Below, one piece after another: positions 10,645 to 23,500 of a stretch of DNA of 64,000 nt. The stretch covers positions 7,711,001 to 7,775,000 of the forward strand of contig NC_092579.1 in assembly GCF_037975245.1 (NCBI RefSeq), in the 5' to 3' direction. Made by a program: the position numbers and the translations under genes. The notes under the pieces are model-generated. The model did no database searches and was not told where the DNA came from. It saw only the letters and a program-made list of their open reading frames with translations. Origin of the DNA: Apostichopus japonicus (taxonomy: Eukaryota; Echinodermata; Holothuroidea; Aspidochirotida; Stichopodidae). How positions within the stretch are numbered: the stretch's first letter is position 1; each line of letters starts with the position of its first letter.

Positions 10645-12430
10645 ACAATACGTAGCTGGTATTGCCAGATACAAAAAAAACAAAAAGTTCTGTCCATATG
10701 CCTTTGGGTCAGTGCAAAGACACAATGAAACACAGTTTCCTTCTGCCTGTCTAGATGTTTTACAATTCTTTTCCAACGTTTGAAACAGCTGGAACATATT
10801 GCCAACTTTGTCCCTCTCTGGAGAACACAAAGTATATTTTTGCCTTGTTACTATTTAACGTTGAATTTTGCGTTGTTTATTCACACATAACTGGATACCC
10901 CATTAGTCTAATGAAGAGGTCCACATGGTTAAATACTATTTCACTTCTCCCAGTTAATGAGTTATTATCAATTAAAAGAATAGTCCAGAGTTCTTTTCGT
11001 ACTAATGATAGATAACACCAAAAATGCTTAACAACATTTCACCAAAGCATACGTATGTGATTTGCAGATTGAGAGCATATGACGATTGATACTTCACTAC
11101 CAGAAGCCGCCTAAAAGTTTTAACAGTACGAACAGGGTTGTGACATCATAGATTCACTTTGTCCAGACAGCCCAGACAGTATTTCCTGGGGGAGGGGGGA
11201 GGGGAAGGGGGCCTCTAATGCTGGGTACTGCTTGAAAACACCCCTTCCTAGCCATTACAGTATAACAATATTTCAGACCTGGTTTAGTGTGTTTTATATG
11301 TGTAGTATTTTGATTACAACAGAGCATTAGAGAAGTCCAGCAAAGTATAATTAACTAAATGAAGAGAACTATGGGTGATAATAGCCAATCAGCTTTACTT
11401 CAAGTTATTTACTGCTAATCTGTAAGTCAAACGAAAATAATATACATCTATATGCTTTCCTGAAGTGTTGTTTTGTAATTTTCAGGTTATCTGTCATTAA
11501 CATGATAAACCTCTGGACTCTTCTTTTTAAGTCTAATGAAGAAAATTTTGTATCCCACAAATTTAATGTAATAATCCTGTTAAAAAACAAAAACCACTAC
11601 AAAGTTTTCTTGCTAATTTAACCATTTCTGATGCAATTTTGATAGACTCAATTAAACTGGTGATATTGTATAGTTTAGTAACTTTCTTTGACCGGGGTGA
11701 AGGTTTCCTCAAGATGGTGGCAAAATTAAGGGCAATTCCAGCTTCTATTTATATTTAAGGATGGTATTTTGTGGGTTTGTGTTAAAATTTGTTTATATTG
11801 TGCAATGTTAGGAGAGCATATTACAGTAATTAGGATATTGGTGCTTAGCAAACAAGAAAGCAATGCTTATTTGAATATACCATTTCATTTTTTTTGCATT
11901 TATCTATATATATATATATACTGTATATACAGTTTCAATTCAAATGAGTTTTACTCTGGTAAAATATGTACAGTAATTGAACAAGTGAAAACTGACTGGG
12001 AAATTAAAGACAAATTTGAAGAAAAAAATAAAGCAAAGCATCTTTGTGGAGATTTATTCTGTTCTCACAAAAGCCTGGCCATTCTAGTAGTTAGTGATAC
12101 ATCAGGAGAAAATTATAGTTTTTCATGTTACATAGGCCTGATGTGAGGGAAGGGGAGGGGGTCTTCGGGGCCTACGGTGTGGGACCAGGGTTTAATTAGA
12201 GGGCCTGGGAAATATGGAGGGAGCATGGGTAAAAATGCCACCACTGTTCTTTCTAATTGTAGTATGGTTATATCCTGTCATTGGGATAGGGAGAAGGGGT
12301 TTGTTGTGGGTCATCCATTTATCAATATATTTTCCACTTCATCGGCATTACTCTTCGTCTGTGTTGTGTAAATTGCTTGTGTTGGTGTTGGTGCCTTGCA
12401 GCATATTGATGACGGCAAAGATTCTCAGTT
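10645..12430. other. Gene-free region downstream of the MXRA7-like gene
   Basis: This includes the MXRA7-like 3' UTR, whose end I cannot place because no AATAAA follows closely. It also has a G-rich tract near 11188-11213 and a TA repeat at about 11902-11932. The small frames at 10452-10830 and 11769-12371 have no motif and overlap the last MXRA7 exon or AT-rich sequence. Confidence 0.4.
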
Positions 12431-12489
12431 GAGCCGTCACAAAAGAAAACGCACTTCTGTGCGTGTTTTTGTCCCTTCTGTTACTGTTA

Positions 12490-12560
12490 CTTGCCATTTA
12501 GCCTTTGAAGAAGATCCTGCTAGGATCGAAACGTCAGGCACTCTTACTTTTACACACACA
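12490..12560 (+). mobile_element. Penelope-like repeat end with a hammerhead-like fold
   Basis: The order is GCCT, UUGAAGA, a strong 6-bp hairpin GATCCT-GCT-AGGATC, GAAAC, GTC, AGGC. This is the layout of a type I hammerhead: stem I from GCCT/AGGC, core, stem II, GAAA, cleavage triplet GUC. The core reads UUGAAGA against canonical CUGANGA, so C3 is U, and there is one extra A before stem II. Penelope-like elements are known to carry such motifs in their terminal repeats. The same block recurs in inverted pairs at 15592-15722. Confidence 0.5.
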
Positions 12561-12999
12561 CAAAAATGAAGAAAAGAAAACACACATAACCAATTTCTGT
12601 TATGTTGTCTGTTTTGAGATGTTGTTTGCTTCGGATATCTTTTTCTAAAACCTTTCTCTTTCTGAATTGACTTCAACAGATTTGTAATGTACAACGAACT
12701 GCTAAACTGTATCACTTTATACAAGGTGATTCTAAATACCAGTGCATGCAAAATGTTAACCAGAGAGCCTTTCCTTCTTAAAAAACCACTGATTGCCAAG
12801 TAAATGTCTTTCTTTGATAATGATTAACTAATTTAGTAGTTCTCTTTACAAAGTATGGCTTTAGGAATTGACTACTTCTCAAAGGGACTATAGCTTTTGT
12901 TTTGTTGCTAACTATGCTGAAATGGTAACAATGCTTTGAAAACTACGATACACCTCAATCGATCTCTTTGTTCAATGGGTTGGGAGAGGAGCTTGTGTT

Positions 13000-15090
13000 A
13001 ACTATGTTACTACTGAATGGTGAGACTATTTGAGCAAGTAATGTCTCTCAATGAAGTTTGGTGCTATCATGTGCTGCTGTGCTTTGCAGTCCCTTTAATA
13101 CAACTGCAAAGAATAAGTAGGTGCTGTCAAATAAATCAGGGAGTTTAATGTAGTTACCAGCTAATGCAGGGACAATTACGGTTGGGATAGATTGTCATGT
13201 AGATAGTATATATAAAGAGTTATTAGAAAATGTTGTGAGAGGAAGATAAAAACATTATCGTGGCAGTTATATACCAATCGAAGGAAACTAAAGTGTTATA
13301 ATGAAGCCTCTTCCAAGATGAGTTGAAATGGAAACTCATTAAGGCAAGAAAAGGAGGTCAGTCAGAAATTGAAAAATATCAGACAAATTGCATTTTATCG
13401 ATTCAATCCCTTATGTGTGATTAGGTTCTGATGCTGATTGTGTTGCTCTTTCAGAGGTGGATCCAGGGTTTTTGAAGGGGATGACATAGTCCTGGGTTCT
13501 TTAAATTTATTCCTGTGCAAGGCAGGGGGGGGGTGGGTTGTTTGGGGTCTCTTCCTCCCCAAAACCAAATCTTAGACATCAAATTGTATATTCTGAGGCA
13601 TATTTAGATAATATATTGGCTCTCTAATAGGTATAAATAGAAGATTGTGCATATACGTTAAGTGTGAAGTTGAAAGGGTAGGGGGGGGGGCGGTGGCAGT
13701 CTTCTTACAGACAGAGATTTCATACCTGCCAATTCAAACAGCTTTTACGGTGAGGCTCCCAGTTTTATATCTCACTGCTAACCCTAAGTATAAGCAGATT
13801 TGCAAGGAGTTGTTTGAATATTTGAGTCTTAAAACTATGAGTTTAATATTCGACTATATATATATAATATAATAATCTATACAAATAAAAAATAATATAT
13901 CTCCAGGTTTTATGGCACTACTCTCCAGGGACATTTTATATATCTGCCGGGGGATTCTTTTATAGGGGGAGAGGGATGGGGGGAGGGGGGAAATGCACCT
14001 TTGGGTGATTGACAGCTCTGCATAATGATAAATTACTATAACTACCTGGTTAAATTGGATTTGTTTACAGCTTATCGCTAATTCATATCTAATATTTCAT
14101 GAAATTTCTCTTGCCAACATGTAATTTGCCTGCTTACCAAGACCATGGAAGTCAGATACCTAAACATGTTATATATATATAGTTACTTTGCTGTTTTATC
14201 CATTCAGATGATGAAACTTGCATATACATTGCACTGCAATGCCAAGGCAAACCACATGGTTAAACAATGGGATATTTCCATATCTCCAGTTACCCAGGTT
14301 TGTTACTCATATCACAATAACACATCACAAATAATTTTGTATGTGTGTGTGTGTGTGTTATTGGAGGGTAGGGAAAGGAAGGGTGGGGTAAGGGTGCAGT
14401 CAAAACAGGTAAAAACTGATGTTATTGGAATCATTGGCCTAATATGTTACTCCATTGTAAAACTTTCATTTGTTTCCATTTTACATTAAAAACGAAGGGA
14501 AAAAAAATAATTTTAAGTGTATTATCCTTCTTGTATTAGCAGCAATAGTGATCAAAATTTCAATGTCCATCAAATGGAATTTGTTTTTCTTGGAATGGAG
14601 TCAGAATTTGGAATGAAGCTATCAACATGTTGGTCTTTCATATGCTTTTATTCACAATTAACTGGTTAGTCTACAAATTTCATCCCCGCAATCGATGTAA
14701 TCTTTACTTTTTAGAGGCTGTTATTTCTGTGCTATTTTGTATTTTGGTGTATTATTTGTGATGCTCAGCTTTTTAGCGTTATATTTTCTCGTTGTTACCC
14801 AAAGGTGAACACAGAAAACGCATTTCCTTTGGAAAACTAATTAATATTTAAGATTGTGAGCAAATATTTAAGTTGATAACAATTTTAACTAAGCTCTGTT
14901 GTTAATATGTCATAAGTACATATAGTAGGAATGTCAACACACAGACTGGTAGCGGGACTTAAGTTTCTCGTTGGGATTTCTGTAACTAATGAAACATATT
15001 CAGGGTTATGTTTGGGATAACGTTTGTCAGTATAGCATATCCATTATTTCCAAACATATTTTAATTTGCCTTTGGTCGACTAATTTCTTT
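13000..15090. other. Gene-free region with simple repeats and G runs
   Basis: The region holds a MITE-like terminus (CAGAGGTGGATCCAGG, about 13454), G runs near 13524 and 13681, a (TA) run at 13856-13866 and a (GT) run at 14342-14358. Open frames of 75-114 residues here are AT-rich and show no domain or splice support. Confidence 0.4.
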
Positions 15091-15097
15091 CCCTGTT

Positions 15098-15215
15098 GGA
15101 ATAATTGTGGTTTCACATATTCCCTTAACTTTTTTCTAATTTTGGAATAATTTTGGTTTCACATATTCCCTTAACTTTTTGCTAATTTTGGAATAATTTT
15201 GGTTTCACATATTCC
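15098..15215. repeat. Tandem repeat, 46-bp unit, about 2.6 copies
   Basis: Copies begin at 15098, 15144 and 15190, each with GGAATAATT(G/T)TGGTTTCACA and most of TATTCCCTTAACTTTTT. The copies are nearly identical, so the expansion is young. Confidence 0.9.
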
Positions 15216-15591
15216 GGTAGAAGAGTTTTTAGGCATTGTTCCTTGATCCCTTCATGTTAAATTTCCCTTCTTCTGTATTTCAACAGAAGAGATATTTGTC
15301 GAGTTCATTATAATTTCAAGTCTTAGAGTTGATCTGTTAGATTGTTAACACCTTGAAATTTGTTGCAAAAATTATATTTGCCTGTGAATGTATTTGTTTC
15401 AGTTCTTGTATAAAATTGCAATTGTATGAAATATACAGAAAATAAAATGAATCTTGGACTTTTTCTCTCTTGATTTTCATTCGTTCTAATTCCCTTAAGC
15501 TTTTCAAAATCATTGCCCCATTTTTCTTCTGGCAGAACTAAATTGCTTTCCAAACAATCTTGTCTACCAATATTTTTAATTGTATAAAAGT

Positions 15592-15722
15592 AAGTTGGTC
15601 TGACGTTTCGATCCTAGCAGGATTTTCTTCAAAGGCTAAATGACAAGTCATTTAGTCACTTGTCATTTAGCCTTTGAAGAAGATCCTGCTAGGATCGAAA
15701 CGTCAGACCAACTTACTTTTAT
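15592..15722. mobile_element. Head-to-head Penelope-like termini forming a palindrome of about 130 bp
   Basis: The segment AGTAAGTTGGTCTGACGTTT (minus copy) through the hammerhead-like block GATCC...AGGATC and the word AAGGCTAAATGACAAGT is followed, after about 9 bp, by its reverse complement. The plus copy repeats the 12490 motif. Arms are about 60 bp with one or two differences, so the locus can form a large cruciform. No Penelope reverse transcriptase or GIY-YIG frame is visible nearby. Confidence 0.8.
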
Positions 15723-15779
15723 ACATTCTCCTACACGGGCTCTCTAGTGGATAAGCAGTTTTGCTAACAGTTTTATTTT

Positions 15780-17500
15780 ATTTTAATATTTTTAATTCTA
15801 AACTGGGGCCTAAGTGCGTTGGTTCTAAATCAAAGGGGTTGCCACCAAAATTTGAGGTCGCATGGAAAGTCTGTAAGGTCATGAAATGTTTCTGCCTTCA
15901 AATTTTGACGTAGTATGAGTCAAGGCATCCCCTGCATGCCGTGACAAAGTAAGGATCAGCCCTGGGTGCCAACTATTCTAGCTACACCACTGGTTCTGTT
16001 TCTAAAAGCTAAGATTGCATCAGTTGTATCTAATATGGGAAATAATGCTGTTGAAAAGATATTTAATGCCAACATTAAATTTTTAAAAATTTAAAAATTC
16101 TGTCTTGAAATTGTACCAGATTTTCTTTCTGATATGTTCCAAAGAATCTCATTCACATGCAGCTCTTCAACCAATCATGTCTTACCCATATCACATTGCC
16201 AGCATCAAAAATATTTCTGAGTTTCCCTTGCTTGAAAATTTGAACTTGGTTTTATCTTGTTTTAAGTTCAGGTCGCTCTGAGATAAGCTTTCAAAAAGTG
16301 GGTGGTGATAGAAAAAGCCTTAGTATAAACTGAATCACAAAAAGATAACATGCATTTTAAAATTTGGTGAAATTCTATGAATATGGCATAACCTTCACAG
16401 ATGAGCTGCAAAAGTTTCTTTTCTGCCGTTAGAATAAACACAATTATTAATCTTTTATAGAAGAATGCCTTTTAATTTCATTACTTGTGCAAGCTCAAAG
16501 GATATGTCTTGTTTGCAAAAACATGCTAAGGTTGTAAGTAATACCATGTAAGAAAATCTGTGTGGAGTTTTAGATCATTTGCCCTGGTGGTGTTTGCTGT
16601 GACCATTTCCTCAGAGAAATTTATCTGTCAGAATATTCCATCGAACTGCAATATCTCAACAAAAGTCTTTTCCCATGCACCCTTAAAGGGATTGAAGACA
16701 CTCCCAAACCGCGTACGGCCATCTGAAAAAGTTAACATTCTGACGTACTTAGTGACGTTTTGTTTGTGTCGCTACAAAATGCAGACAGTAATGAAACGTG
16801 ATACCTTGTTATCTTTAGCTGGACCTGAGATGTCCATCGCTGAATCGCTTGTACACTGTGCTGTGGGTATTGACCTCAGGCTGAGGTCTTCAGCTGTATG
16901 TACTGACTGTGCACTAGCGTCTAATTACCGACGGTAGCAAGCTGTGTGTTTATTTTCTGGGATCGATGGTGGTGTCTAACACTTCTGTTACACCTCATTC
17001 GAAACTAGGTCAGATTACCGGCGTTAGACGTTTCTTTTTGCGCGAGTCTTCACACCCCTTAACATTTGTTCACCACCTCATCTATATGATGATGCAATTA
17101 AACAATTTCCTGATTGTTTGAAATGTTACCAACTTATATCGTTTGTGATACGAGATTGTAAAATTTTGCAGATTTTAAAGAAAACTTTTGTGGTCTATAA
17201 GATCAAACTCTAGAAAACAGAGAAAGAAGAAACTCAGCCTCTTTAAAACAAAATTACAATACTAGTATTTTGAAATACATTACTTATGTATTTCAGCATA
17301 GATTCTCTCAGACAGGCAATAAAAAACTCAAAATGCTATACACATGACTCACAATGATGAAAGCTTTACGGTAACACAGGCACAAAGCATAAACTATAGT
17401 ATGAGCAAACCAAGCAGGAGACTGAAATGGCAAACCAACGGCACATCGAGAGGATTGAGCTACTTGTATTTAAAGTGACCAGCTATAATGAACGATTGTA
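15780..17500. other. Gene-free region between Penelope-like repeat and FAM227-like gene end
   Basis: The sequence is AT-rich. The 125-residue frame at 16560-16937 has a hydrophobic start but no motif. It lies in sequence that looks like a repeat (CTTAAAGGGATTGAAGACAC, about 16681), so I do not call it a gene. Confidence 0.35.
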
Positions 17501-17507
17501 GTCATTG

Positions 17508-20500
17508 CTAAGATATTTCTTCATCTTGCTGTAGCAGGGCCTCTTCTACAGCTTGGGCAGCACCTGTGTTTACTTCATCAGCGTCTTTCTGTAAAGGGAA
17601 ATCAAAATTAAACAACAGCTGTGAAAAATAAGTACTAACTATTGTAAGAATTCTTGGAAACTGTCAAACAGAGTGGGTCACATTCATGGCTAAATGTGGA
17701 CAGAATAAAAGAAGAACTCTGCAAAGACAAAATAGAGAGAGAAAGAGAGACATGAGTTGATTATTCAATGAAATTTAATGATTTAGTAATCAAACTGTTT
17801 GCCAAAGGGGAGAAAAATAGGCAATCCTCTGATGTACATGATGTGAATATGTTCAGTGCTGATTAAGAATGCAGTTTATATGTATCTCTTAATAGGGTTC
17901 AAATCACTACAGCTCCATGGAGACACAAGATATTGATTTGGCCCAATGGCGTAGTAGCTAGCTGGGTTTCAGAGGAACCAGTTCAAGAGTGAGAGTGAGG
18001 CCCGTCACCCCTCAGATGTTCTTGATGAATGTAACGACCACAAAGTTCTGTTTGGTGGTCTTTACATTTGACTGGCAGTTACGATCCGTTGACTAACCAC
18101 ACCTTGGACATTTCGAGCCCCCCCTCCCCCAAAGACATGAGGGGCTCTGGTTCAATGACCTGTCTGAACTGCCTATTGCTATGCCTCAGATTCTGATGGG
18201 AAATGTATATAGCAAAATTCTGCCACATTTGTCCTGGAATTACTTTACTCCCTTCACCAATTAAAGGAAAAGAGACAATCTCTCAACACTCACCAAAAGT
18301 TCTAACACTAATAAATCACTCAGCCTTTTTACTTCCCTTGGTCGAGACATCAGTGAGTTTTCACGCCTGTGAAGAGGCAGAAATGACATCGTTTGATGAG
18401 GTAAAAATTGTTATTCCAAAATATAAATGTAGGTGTAATTACTGTAAAGATGATGAGGAAGCTATGTTGAAGGTCGGGATGGATAAATAATTATTTTGCC
18501 AAGAATTCAAGAGGAATTAAAGTAGACAACATGAGATCTTGGTCAGGGTCTTATTCACCACTGGGCCATTAAATGGGACCCAAATTACAGGGCAGAAAAA
18601 AGATGGGAAAAGTGACCTATTAGAAAATTATTTCCTTAACTTAACTTTATATATATATTATCTGTTTCGTTTGCCCTCGTCACACTAGTTTCCTAATAAA
18701 ATGGAATAGGAAATAACACACATCCATTGAATATTATTAAAAGAGAACTTTATCATGCATAAAATAAAATTAACTGCACGTCTGGATAAAATGTACACAT
18801 GATGCCCTGTGTAGGTTCTCTCATGGCAGATCGGGGGCCAAACCAAAACAATTTCTGACTCAGGGTGGCACGGAACAATTTATCTGTATTCCATCGCGAA
18901 TATGCTTTGCAAAATGGGTAAAACTGCAATACAAGTGTGACCATATATAGCTGTCGTTTGTACTACAGTAAGCATAGCATTTTATAAGAGACACAATTCA
19001 CAGCTTTCAACACTCCTTTAAAATATGAAATTTGAACACTAAATTAATCCCTGGGTCACCCCTCAAGAAGCCCCCGTAAATACAGCCCTGGTTTCACTAG
19101 CAGTTAAATGCTTTGAGGGAAGCAGTAAGCTCTTGTAGAGGGAACCTGAATCGGCGTTATCTAAATATCTAGCATCTCTGGGGGATATATGAATGACATA
19201 CGCGATATGCATTGTCACATTTGTTATGAGGCATATCATATTTGAGGGTAGCAGTAAATCATGTAGTGGGAACATGAGTCAGCGTTATCTATTCTTTGCG
19301 GGATACATGAATGACATAGTAATTTTTTTTAATGGGGCATATCAAGTTTAATTTTCCTGTTTGTTTTTCACTATTGTTGCTGGTCTTCTGTACAAGAGTT
19401 TACTTGTACAGCTTACAAGGTTTCTATCTTTATATTATTAACAAACAACACATCTTGCAACTCTTCAAATTCATACTGTAGCTTCCCAAAATTCACAAGA
19501 GTTTTCACAAGCTTAAAATGTAATAAAAAAAAATGAAAAATTAAATAAATTGCTGATAAGACGGCAACAACTATTTATTAAGTTTAACCTAGGTGGAGAG
19601 AAAGTAAGGTATTTTCTGACTTAAATAAAAAACAATAGTATAAAAAAAAGGAAAGCCTGTTTAAAATGTTATCTACTAAAACATCTTATAGTTGTACAAG
19701 TATGTATACAGATGATGTTTTATAACAACATCCCAGTTATCTAGAAAATTATTCATTTTAATAATGGCCAGTCTTCAGTGCACCACATCAGAATGTATTA
19801 TAAGCTAACTTACATTCATTCTAAGATCCATGAATTAGCTTCCATTTTCAAAGTCTTCCAATCTCTATCAGAATTCAAAACACCAAGAGTAGGCGTTCTG
19901 AATTAATTTTCTTTGAGGGCCAGCGAGAAACATTGGTCGGATACAGGATTAGAGAGAGAACTAAAACTCTCACATTTGGGACAATTGGGAAAAAGTACGC
20001 CAGTCGGATATTCTCAAGGCTACGGCCTTCAATTTCTTTTATTCCAGTATAAATTACAAAATTTATGAATAGGACACCTAATAATGATACATAAAAGATG
20101 TAAAAAAAAAAAAATTTACAATCATGAAAGCATGAACAAATAAGAAAAAAGATGGAGGATTAGAAGTTTGAAAGATTAAAAGGATTATAACAGAGATTCT
20201 AAGAACCCATTTTGAATATAAATGGCTGCTCTGTAGATAAATGAGTTCTCAAAAAGCATACTTCTAAAAGGTGGCAAAATAGAAGGATTTTGTAGATTGT
20301 ACTTGCTGGATCTATTGCACAGAGAGATCAACTCGGAGTGAAGTGGGTGATCTTTAGAACTAAGTATATTCTTAGCTAGTCTTATGAATTCATTTTTAGC
20401 AGCAGTGTTTACTTTACCAACCAGGCTTTCATAGTCAAAATTAAATATATTTGAGCAGTATTATGGGACTGCACACCCAGTCAGTTAAGGATTACAGAAA

Positions 20501-23500
20501 AGTGGGACTGAAATCTTTCCCGGACTGAATTCGGTCCACAGCTGGCCGCCTAATGAGAACCCTGACCTTGAGTTTATAGCTTAATTCTAGCTATATATTC
20601 TAGCTACCTTGAGTTTATAGCTTCTAGCTAAAGTGAAGGTATCCATAGTTCAGGGTTTTCACCAACATTGTGAAAGAAAATATTTAATATGGTGGGGAAC
20701 CTAATCTCCAACACTACCTAATATCCATAACGATAGTTGCCTTGCTGGAAGGATGAGCAAATTGTCAACCACTTAACAGACTTACCCCCTCAGTCACCTA
20801 ACTCCAGATTCTAGAATCTAATAAAGAAACATCAATTTTATAGTTTCAAGTTTTTCTAGGACATGTGGCAAGCCCCTTTAAATTGGAGTTTACTGTTCTG
20901 TGGACTTGGAAATACTTTCAGTGGTATTTTCACTAATGATGGGTAGAGAGCTATATGAACTTCAAAGAAGACATGTTTGTATTTTTAGTACATCCTCGTA
21001 CATTTCAATGTTCTGAGTGAGGTAATAAATGGTACATACTCTTAAATGTCACACCATGTAGCATTAACAGGCTATGCGATACCTCATCCTACCTCATGTG
21101 TTCCTTGAGCTGACGTTTCTGTTGCTTTATAAAGTGCGTGTGTTCTTTCAGTCCATCCTCAAACATCTTCTTGTAGCTCTCATCCAAATAACGAACAGAC
21201 TGGAATGAATCGTGTATGACATCTTGGTAAGTCTGCGAATCTGATGTAATTTATCCAGTCAAGGATTTCATCATTTGAGCAGAGAGAGAGAGAGGATCAA
21301 CCAGAGTAGAAGAAATATATATATCGTAAAAGTTTTCCTGATAAAATACGAGTATTACATTTTACAATGATTGTATATAAACATCAGATCTGCCTGCAGT
21401 TGTATTCAAGTTTCAACAAAACTTGAAACAAATGTTTTCATGATCACTGAGCATTTTAAATTTTTGACCTGCATGACAGACACTGGGTAGTGATGCAAAA
21501 TGAAACAGAAAATAGACCACAAGACAGTGCCTCGTAGTTAGTTTTCCATTTGAAAAAACAATGCCCCCTCCCACACACCCCCTCCCAAAAAAAAAAAAGA
21601 AAAAAAAAGAAAAAAAAAAAAAGGAAACTGGTGTTATTCTTCAGTTTAAGGAAAATATCCTTTGTAATTAGTTGCAATATAAAAGTCTGCTGTAAAAACC
21701 AAAAGTTAATTTCCAAAAACAGAAAAAAAAAACCCATAAAAAAAGAACAAAAATGAACAACTAAAGAAATGAACACACGAAGAATGATTGAACTAACTAT
21801 AGAATGAAGGAACGGATAAATAAATAGTGCAAAGGATATGGTGGCAGCTGATCAATTTCTGTTCTTTGTAAAAGTATCTCTGTTCCAGCTCTTTTTTGTA
21901 ATCCTTGCCTCTGCAGAAAGTGCTTGACCAATGGGCTCTGACCACTGCTGTTGAAAATACACTTAGCAAAGGTTGGCCCTTCTGAGACTGGGTGAGACTG
22001 TAAGCAGATTTGATGAAATATAGAAACAAAGAAGGAAAGGAAAAATACAGAAATGTAAAAATGTATTGTAGTTTCGATGATGGAAACTAGGTGCATCATG
22101 AAGGAATCAGACATCTTATAGGTTCCCTACTTGAGATAGTCATGTTTACAAGGATTTCAGACTTTCACCTCTGATGATCTCCACTAAAGAAACACTAGGG
22201 TTTAAATATTCAAAATGCAAAAAATGTGACTTCATCCAATGTTCCATTCTTGAGATACACAGGTCTACGTAGCTTTCACATTTTCAATTAATTGAAAGGT
22301 AACTGAAAGGTCTTTCACTTCCACCATAAATAATAGGTTTCTTGAACTCAAATGGAGGCATTTCAATTAAAATTAGATAAAATGTTTACAAGGGAAGGAT
22401 CACAGATGCACATATACATCCACACATATACATCCACACATAGACATCCGCATATAGACATCCGCACACAGTCATCCACACATAGACATCATAGCCAAAG
22501 ACATCCACACAAAGACATCCACACATACACACCCACACATAGACATCCACACATACACACCCACACCTAGACATCCACACATAGACATCCACACATACAC
22601 ACCCACACCTAGACATCCACACATAGACATCCACACATAGACATCCACACATAGACATCCACACATAGACACCCACACCTAGACATCCACACATACACAT
22701 CCACACATAGACATCCACACATAGACATCCACACATAGACATCCACACATAGACATCCACACATAGACACCCACACCTAGACATCCACATATACACATCC
22801 ACACATAGACATCCACACATAGACATCCACACATAGACATCCACACATAGACATCCACACATAGACATCCACACATAGACATCCACACATAGACATCCAC
22901 ACATAGACATCCACACATAGACATCCACACATAGACATCCACACATAGACATCCACACATAGACACCCACACCTAGACATCCACACATACACATCCACAC
23001 ATAGACATCCACACATAGACATCCACACATAGACATCCACACATAGACATCCACACATAGACACCCACACCTAGACATCCACACATACACATCCACACAT
23101 AGACATCCACACATAGACATCCACACATAGACATCCACACATAGACATCCACACATAGACACCCACACCTAGACATCCACACATACACATCCACACATAG
23201 ACATCCACACATACACATCCACACATAGACATCCACACATACACATCCACACATAGACATCCACACATTGACATCCACACATAGACATCCACACATATAC
23301 ACCTAGACATCCACACATAGACATCCACACATAGACATCCACACATAGACATCCACACATTGACATCCACACATACACATCCACACAAAGACATCCACAC
23401 ATAGACATCATAGCCAAAGACAGTGTACCTTAAAGCAGTCCAATGCATCTGTAGCATAATTACTCTCATCATCGAATGGGTTTGAAACAAAAGTATTTTA

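Noticed and set aside
16560..16937. 125-residue frame with hydrophobic start
   Set aside because: It lies in repeat-like sequence and has no recognisable domain or conserved cysteine pattern.
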